DNA of 64,000 bases from Sphingobacteriales bacterium. GTDB lineage: Bacteria; Bacteroidota; Bacteroidia; Chitinophagales; Chitinophagaceae. The notes under the pieces are model-generated. The model worked only from the letters and a program-made list of their open reading frames with translations. It ran no database searches and was not told the DNA's origin. The stretch lies in assembly GCA_016708305.1 (NCBI GenBank), contig JADJGB010000008.1:2108001-2172000 (forward strand), given 5' to 3'. Shown one piece after another: positions 58,940 to 64,000 of this stretch. Position 1 is the stretch's first letter. The number at the start of each line of letters is the position of its first letter. Made by a program: the position numbers and the translations under genes.

Positions 58940-59742
58940 TAGCGTTGCGTTATAAGTTAAACAATTTCAACTGGTTATAATTTTGTTCTTTGAAATATTG
59001 TAATTGAGTAGGTTGAAACAGTTGATTTATGGGCGTTTTCTCGAAGATGGAGATGCTTAAAATCTGTAGAATTTCGTAAAGGCTTTGTTTGAGCAAAAAT
59101 CGCTTCTTAGCAATGGCTACTAAAACGTAAACAGATACGGCAATCCATACTTGTGTTTTTACCGCATTTTCACTTTGTCCCCAAAGGATTTTATTTTTAA
59201 GTGTTGCTTTATCCACTTAAAAAATAATTCTATCTGCCAACGATGTTTATACAGTTGTGCGATATCGGTAGCGGGTAAAGTAAAATTGTTGGTTAGGAAG
59301 ATTAATGTTTTCCCGCTCTCCCGATCCATGAACTTGATGCGTCTAATCTTTTCAGGATAGTCTTTATGTGCATTGTAATTGTTGAGCATGATTGTTTGGT
59401 CGTAAATGACACCTTTGCTTTTAAACACATCATGGTGTCGCTGATACTTTCCCGATGGGTTAGCTGACCAAATGACATGCATAAAAATTGTTTCCAGCAA
59501 GTGAAATCCCTCACGCGATAATCGCCAAAGTGCCTGTTTACAATGGTTTGAAATGATGTTGAGGATACAAGACCCATAATTTGAGAGAAAATATACTTAC
59601 CTGAATTCATAATTATTTGACTATCAGGTAAATATAAAATTTTAAATTCTTAAAAAATCAAATCGTCTTAGATGCAAAATATTCTGTAACTCAATATTGA
59701 CAATACTTTCAAAGAACTAACGGATGACTTAACGCAACGCTA
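58940..59742 (-). mobile_element. IS4 family element with internal deletion
   Basis: About 800 bp between inverted ends TAGCGTTGCGTTA (58940-58952) and TAACGCAACGCTA (59730-59742). It contains only the start and end of an IS4 transposase, so more than half of the usual gene is gone. Still bounded by both ends, it could be moved in trans by a complete copy. Confidence 0.75.
58957..59610 (-). pseudogene. IS4 family transposase, internally deleted and frameshifted
   Basis: The N-terminal DUF4372-type part (MNSGKYIFSQIMGLVSSTSFQTIV, FGDYRVRDFTCWKQFLCMSFGQLTHRESISDTMMCL) jumps straight to the C-terminal DDE part (VIYDQTIMLNN, LPATDIAQLYKHRWQIELFFKWIKQHLKIKSF, TQVWIAVSVYVLVAIAKKRF). The first two catalytic Asp regions are lost; only the YRWQIE-type Glu motif remains. 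Further frame breaks lie near 59430 and 59170. Confidence 0.82.
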
Positions 59743-59996
59743 ATGTTATTAATTATTGATTTAATAATATCAACTTATTTTCAACGACTGTTTTGCCTGT
59801 TCGCCGAAAAGATGATATCTGAAGTGGTTTCGCCCTGATTTTTGATAAAAAATTATGATGTAAATAAAATATTGATTTCTAAAATATCTGTTTATTAGAC
59901 TGATTAAATTATATTTGTCTGAGAATATAACGTGCCATTGTGTGTTTTGATAGGGTATTTCAATTGATTTCTTGAAACTTGTAATTTAAAAACAAC

Positions 59997-61024
59997 ATGA
60001 TGAAAAAATTAGCTGCAATTTTGTTGGTAATTGCCATCCCTCTGATTTTATCAGCCCAAAACATCTGGAGTAACCCCATAACCGGTTCTGATCCTTCGGA
60101 TTCCAATCCCTATACAACAGGAGATATTTATAATAATTCATTAGTGAGTGTTTCGGGTATAGGCTTTAGTTCCGGATTGGCAAGTAATGCTGGGAATGAC
60201 CGTTATAATACTAGGGGATGGGTAGTTAGTAATTTGGATAACACTAAGTATTTTTATCTAAAGTTAAGTCCAACTACAGGGAATTACCTTCATTTCACTG
60301 TGTTTAACTTTAATTATCAGTCATCTTCCACCGGACCTAATCAATACGAGGTGCGTGTGAGTACTGATAATTTTGGTACTTATTCGAGTATTTCAAGTGG
60401 CAGTCTCACTAATAATAGTGGCGTATATCCCATAAATATTTCTTTACCATTTGCCGATTATGGCAATGTGGCTACAGCCATCGAGTTTAGGATATATGCT
60501 TGGGGAGGTACAGGAAACACAGGGACCTTAAGTATCAACGATTTTGAGTTCAAAGGAGCGGTTGACAATACGCTCCCGGTAAATTTTGGAAAGGTATCTG
60601 CCTTTTTTCGTGATGATCAACTTTTGGTTCATTGGAATACCTTAAAAGAAATGAATAACAGTCATTTTGAGGTACAAGCCTCTAATGATGGAAAAACTTT
60701 CAAAACACTCAAAGAGATAAGGGCAAACAATAATAATGCAGATGCAGCGCAATCGTATCAGGTTTCACTGCCAGTTAAAGACTTGATGACAGTTGTAAGT
60801 ATTTCTTTACTGATGGGATTGCTTTGTTTTGGCCGTAATCGTCGGGGCAGACTGGTTTGTTCTTTATTCCGGTGATTTTTGTGGGTGTTCATTTTATTTC
60901 GTGCCGGAAGTCGGCAGATTTGAAAACAAGCGTAAAATATCAAAAATTATTTATCAGAATCAAACAGGTTGATGCGGATGGGAATTATAATTACAGCCGG
61001 ATAGTGCAGGCAACCCATGAGTAA
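59997..61024 (+). CDS. secreted protein with unusual membrane segment near C-terminus (frameshifted)
   Basis: Signal peptide (KLAAILLVIAIPLILSAQ), then a beta-rich extracellular domain of about 170 residues, then a fibronectin-like module typical of type IX-secreted proteins (NFGKVSAFFRDDQLLVHWNTL, FEVQASNDGKTFKTLKEIRA). The usual end of that module, FIRIKQVDADGNYNYSRIVQA, is separated from it by about 60 residues holding two hydrophobic helices around FGRNRRGQ. A one-base gap in the GGGG run near 60848 splits the frame; span 3n+2. A TATATTTG box lies at 59910-59917. Confidence 0.7.
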
Positions 61025-61103
61025 AAATTAATGTAGTGGTTCAGCCGGACAAATGACTTCATTAATTCAAAATTGCTTTTGTAAAACCTCAGCATTGAAT
61101 TAG

Positions 61104-63292
61104 CTATAGTGTCTTATAAAAACCAGTAGCTTCTTCAATTGCCATTGTACAGATGGTTTCAATGGTTTCATAATGATTCCTGAAACTCATTGCATCGAGT
61201 GGTTCATGCTCCAGAAAATCTAAATGCGGATTCAAACTGTCGGTAAGCCCCAGGATAGATATGGTGGTTTTCATATTATGTGCAAGTTGCCTTAGCTCTT
61301 TGATGCTGCCATCATTCCAGGCATTTTTTATAGAAGCCAATTCATCAGGAACAGATTCGAGAAATTGTTCGGTAACTAATTTTTCATATTCTTTATTACC
61401 TCTGCTGATTTCTCTCATATATCCGAGATTGATGGTTTTGAATGAAGTCGCTGCTTTAGAATTTACTGTTTCCGCAGGCTTTACAGTTTTTGATTCTATG
61501 TTTAAAAATTTTACTATCGTGTTGTACAACTGTTTATCCCTGATTGGTTTAGGTAGATACCCGTTCATGCCGGCTTGTAAACACATGTCTTTTTCGCCTG
61601 CGAGGGCGTGTGCGGTCATGGCGATGATGGGTGTTTTATAGTTTAATACTTCTCTAATTTCTTTAGTGGCAGAGTATCCGTCCATCTCCGGCATTTGAAT
61701 ATCCATCAATATCAGGTCATAATTTTGTTGTTGAAGCAACCGGATTGCTTCTTTGCCATTTTCTACAAAGTCGGCTCTTATTTTCCATTCGTTCAGGAGG
61801 TATTTAATGAGGCTTTGATTTATTTCGTTGTCTTCGGCTACCAATATATTTGCCTTTTCAAAGGTATCGCCGGGATCTTCGAATGTGATATTTTCAACCA
61901 TCGGAAGGTTCTTTTCTCCTGAAATTCGATAAGGGATCGTAATATTAAATGTAGAACCCTTGCCTGTTTCGCTATCCACGCTGATAGACCCGTTTTGCAA
62001 TACTGTCAACTCTTTTACGATGGATAAGCCCAAACCAGTACCGCCAAATTTTCGGGAAACCGAGTCTTCTGCCTGCTGAAAACGATCAAATATAGTATTG
62101 AGGTCTTCTTTTTTAATGCCTATTCCGGTGTCTGAAACCGTTATTCTAAGGAAGATCATTTGATCCTCAATCCCTTCATTGGCAACATTCAGATTAATAC
62201 TGCCTTTTTCGGTAAACTTAATGGCATTGCTTATCAGGTTGATTAATATCTGAGAGAGCCTTGTAGCATCGCCTTCTAAAATGTCCGGCATGGAATCATC
62301 AATTGATACATTGAATTGAAGACCTTTTTCTTCAGTCTTCGATTTCAGCATAGCTTCAACTGTAGGAACCGTGTTTCTGATACTGAATGGCGCAGTTTCA
62401 ATTTTCAACATCCCTGCTTCTATTTTTGAAAGGTCAAGAATATCGTTGATGATATGCAGAAGACTCTCGCTACTTTCCTGTATCGTTTGCACGTGACGCT
62501 CAGATTCTTCATCCAGATTCTTTCTTTTTAAAATATTGGTGAATCCCAAAATGGCATTCATGGGAGTACGAATTTCATGGCTCATATTGGCCATAAAATT
62601 TTCTTTGATTTGTGCTACCTCCCTTGCTTTTTTTTCAGATTCATCTAACTGCTTAATCATTATCTGCTGCTGTCTGAGTTTGAAGATAATGTAAAGGAAT
62701 GTAAATATGCTGGCCAGTGCAGCAATGATGGCCACTACGGTGCCCATTGTTTTTGCACGCAATCCGCCTCTGTCTGCCTCGGTTATTAGTTTGCGTACCA
62801 GAAGGTCGTGCAAAGCATCGGCCTCCCTTGCTTTTGTTTGATGGAATCGGTAAGTACAGAAGATTTACTGCTGATAATATACTTTTCTGCGGCTGTTTTT
62901 CCTGATGCATTAAAGATTTCAAAAGCGGTCTTATTAATTGCTATTTTTCTGGTAACCAGGCTGACAAATTCGTTTACCGGTGGCGCTTTAATTGTGTCAT
63001 AAGCCAATATAATTTTTTGAAGAAGCAGATTTACACTGTCAAATTCATTTTGCAAAGTATCAGCTTTTACCTTACCGCCCTTGATGATGATGCCGCGTAT
63101 TTTACTTTCGAGAGTAAATAAATTGGTATGTAAAATTTGCAGATCATCTTTAAGAACCAATTCTTCCAGGACTTCGTCATTGCCCTCAACTAGCCTGTCA
63201 ATATTACGATTGGTATTAAACTGAAGAAAAACAATTGCCAGAATAGCCGCAAAGAAAACTATCAATAATGAATACCTCAGTAACCGGCTCAT
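61104..63292 (-). CDS. hybrid sensor histidine kinase (frameshifted)
   Basis: Inner-membrane signalling kinase. An N-terminal helix (YSLLIVFFAAILAIVFL), a periplasmic helical sensor of about 150 residues (CHASE3-like), a second helix (TVVAIIAALASIFTFLYIIF), then HisKA (NFMANMSHEIRTPMNAILGF, phospho-His), HATPase (GTGLGLSIVKEL), a receiver (LILMDIQMPEMDGYSATKEI) and an HPt domain (LRQLAHNMKTTISILGL). The frame breaks near 62825, between DSIKQKQG and ALHDLLVRKL; span 3n+2. All phosphorelay residues are present. A LytTR regulator encoded nearby may be its output. Confidence 0.9.
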
Positions 63293-63331
63293 AATTTATG
63301 ATAATTAGAATGCAAATTACAAAAAATATTC

Positions 63332-63565
63332 TTATTGTGTGGGCGGTTTCATAAATCTGATAAATAAATTAACAAGCAGAAAAATATCATAGATTAAAAG
63401 CAAAAAAACCAGACCGGATAGGAGTATGGTTGCGTGCTCATCCATGAGTAGCAAGAAGGTGTAACTTAATATGATTAATATTATAGTAAGAATAATAAAC
63501 AGTATTACTTCTCCTTTTTTCATTATCGAAACGTGGTCAATTGCTTTATGGCTGATAATAGACAT
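63332..63565 (-). CDS. small two-helix membrane protein, 77 aa
   Basis: Two hydrophobic helices (VILFIILTIILIILSYTFLLLM and LSGLVFLLLIYDIFLLVNLF) and a short cytoplasmic tail. Start at 63565, or at the internal MKKGEVILF near 63523, which looks more natural. No family recognised. It lies 39 bp upstream of the hybrid kinase on the same strand and could modulate it. Confidence 0.6.
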   Translation of the reverse strand: MSIISHKAIDHVSIMKKGEVILFIILTIILIILSYTFLLLMDEHATILLSGLVFLLLIYDIFLLVNLFIRFMKPPTQ

Positions 63566-63709
63566 TCTGTTACTCTACACAATTAGAACGTGTCTAATTA
63601 AAACCTTGCTTTTGATAAAATTAGTTTGGAGAATAAGTGGTTAGCTTTGTTTTTCGCTCAAAGGGCAAGAAGTGTCGTTAAACGGGGAAAAATAATAGTT
63701 AAGAAAATC

Positions 63710-64000
63710 TTAAAGAATATTCATTCTTTTGTTTAATGATGACCGGTAAGCATCTGCCACCGGCACCGATTTTCCATGCAGGACTAAAGCTCCATCCTGA
63801 ATAGTATCAATTTTGGAAACAGCAACGATGTAAGACCTGTGTACTCTGATAAACTGATGCTGAGGGAGCCGTTTTTCCACCTCAACCAATCTGGTGTGGA
63901 TGGCAAAGAATTTTTTGGGGTGTATATAGCTTCACGTAGTCGCCCATTGCCTCTGCATACAGTATTTCGTCAAAGCGAATACGCCTGACAATATTGGAAT
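63710..64000 (-). CDS. LytTR-domain response regulator, partial at the window edge (frameshifted)
   Basis: C-terminal DNA-binding LytTR domain: IVRRIRFDEILYAEAMGDYVKLYT, then after a break near 63915 FFAIHTRLVEVEKRLPQHQFIRVHRSYIVAVSKIDTIQ, and the end VADAYRSSLNKRMNIL. Upstream parts, presumably a receiver domain, lie beyond position 64000. It is the probable partner of the kinase encoded next to it or of another LytS-type kinase. Confidence 0.85.

Overview
The window comes from an AT-rich Bacteroidota chromosome, most likely a Chitinophagaceae-type environmental species. The signs are a SusC/SusD nutrient-uptake locus with DUF1735 lipoproteins, a FecI/FecR-type sigma/anti-sigma pair, several promoters matching the Bacteroidota TTG-N20-TAnnTTTG pattern, Bacteroidota-type integrases, and many Bacteroidota insertion sequences. 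I assign no species.

Layout. 340-12156 (minus): a polysaccharide-utilisation locus reading sigma factor, FecR, SusC, SusD, a DUF1735-LamG lipoprotein, a GH18 endoglycosidase, a second DUF1735-LamG lipoprotein and a DUF1735-F5/8C lipoprotein. The gene set resembles known Bacteroidota loci that cut N-glycans with GH18 endo-beta-N-acetylglucosaminidases. A 215-bp MITE with a 10-bp target duplication lies upstream of the sigma gene. 12.8-19.75 kb: housekeeping genes (M48 protease, plsY, prmA, DUF445, a MATE transporter, a phosphodiesterase). 19.75-23.0 kb: two tandem copies of one IS, inserted at a stop codon. 23.1-28.1 kb: crcB with a truncated DUF190 gene, an Rrf2 regulator, a cupin, a prolyl oligopeptidase and a dihaem cytochrome c.

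28.3-51 kb is an accessory hot spot. It holds an ISAon1/ISL3-like element split by an IS630 element, a HigBA toxin-antitoxin pair, an IS91 transposase with its tyrosine recombinase, an IS110 element with a structured non-coding leader, a cation/proton exchanger, and remnants of IS91, IS1634, IS630 and IS66. A compact integrative element follows at about 41.48-47.47 kb: a tRNA-Arg 3' fragment, integrase, an unknown gene, an excisionase-like gene, a RepA-like ATPase, a toprim/DUF6371 primase-like protein, DUF5681 and small genes. It carries a 9-mer iteron-like palindrome and ends in an array of hairpins. More broken transposases follow, up to a tRNA-Gly.

51.2-64 kb is core again: histidine degradation (hutI-ftcD), a beta-barrel protein flanked by two related 290-bp structured MITEs, a GH53 galactanase, sucC, an internally deleted IS4 element, a secreted protein with an unusual C-terminus, a hybrid histidine kinase and a LytTR regulator.

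Caveat: many otherwise normal genes, including plsY, are broken by single-base shifts. In at least eleven of them the start-to-stop span is 3n+2, meaning one net base is missing. That looks like uncorrected sequencing deletions rather than decay. I annotate these as one gene each, with the break position. The transposases are more heavily broken and may be truly dead.
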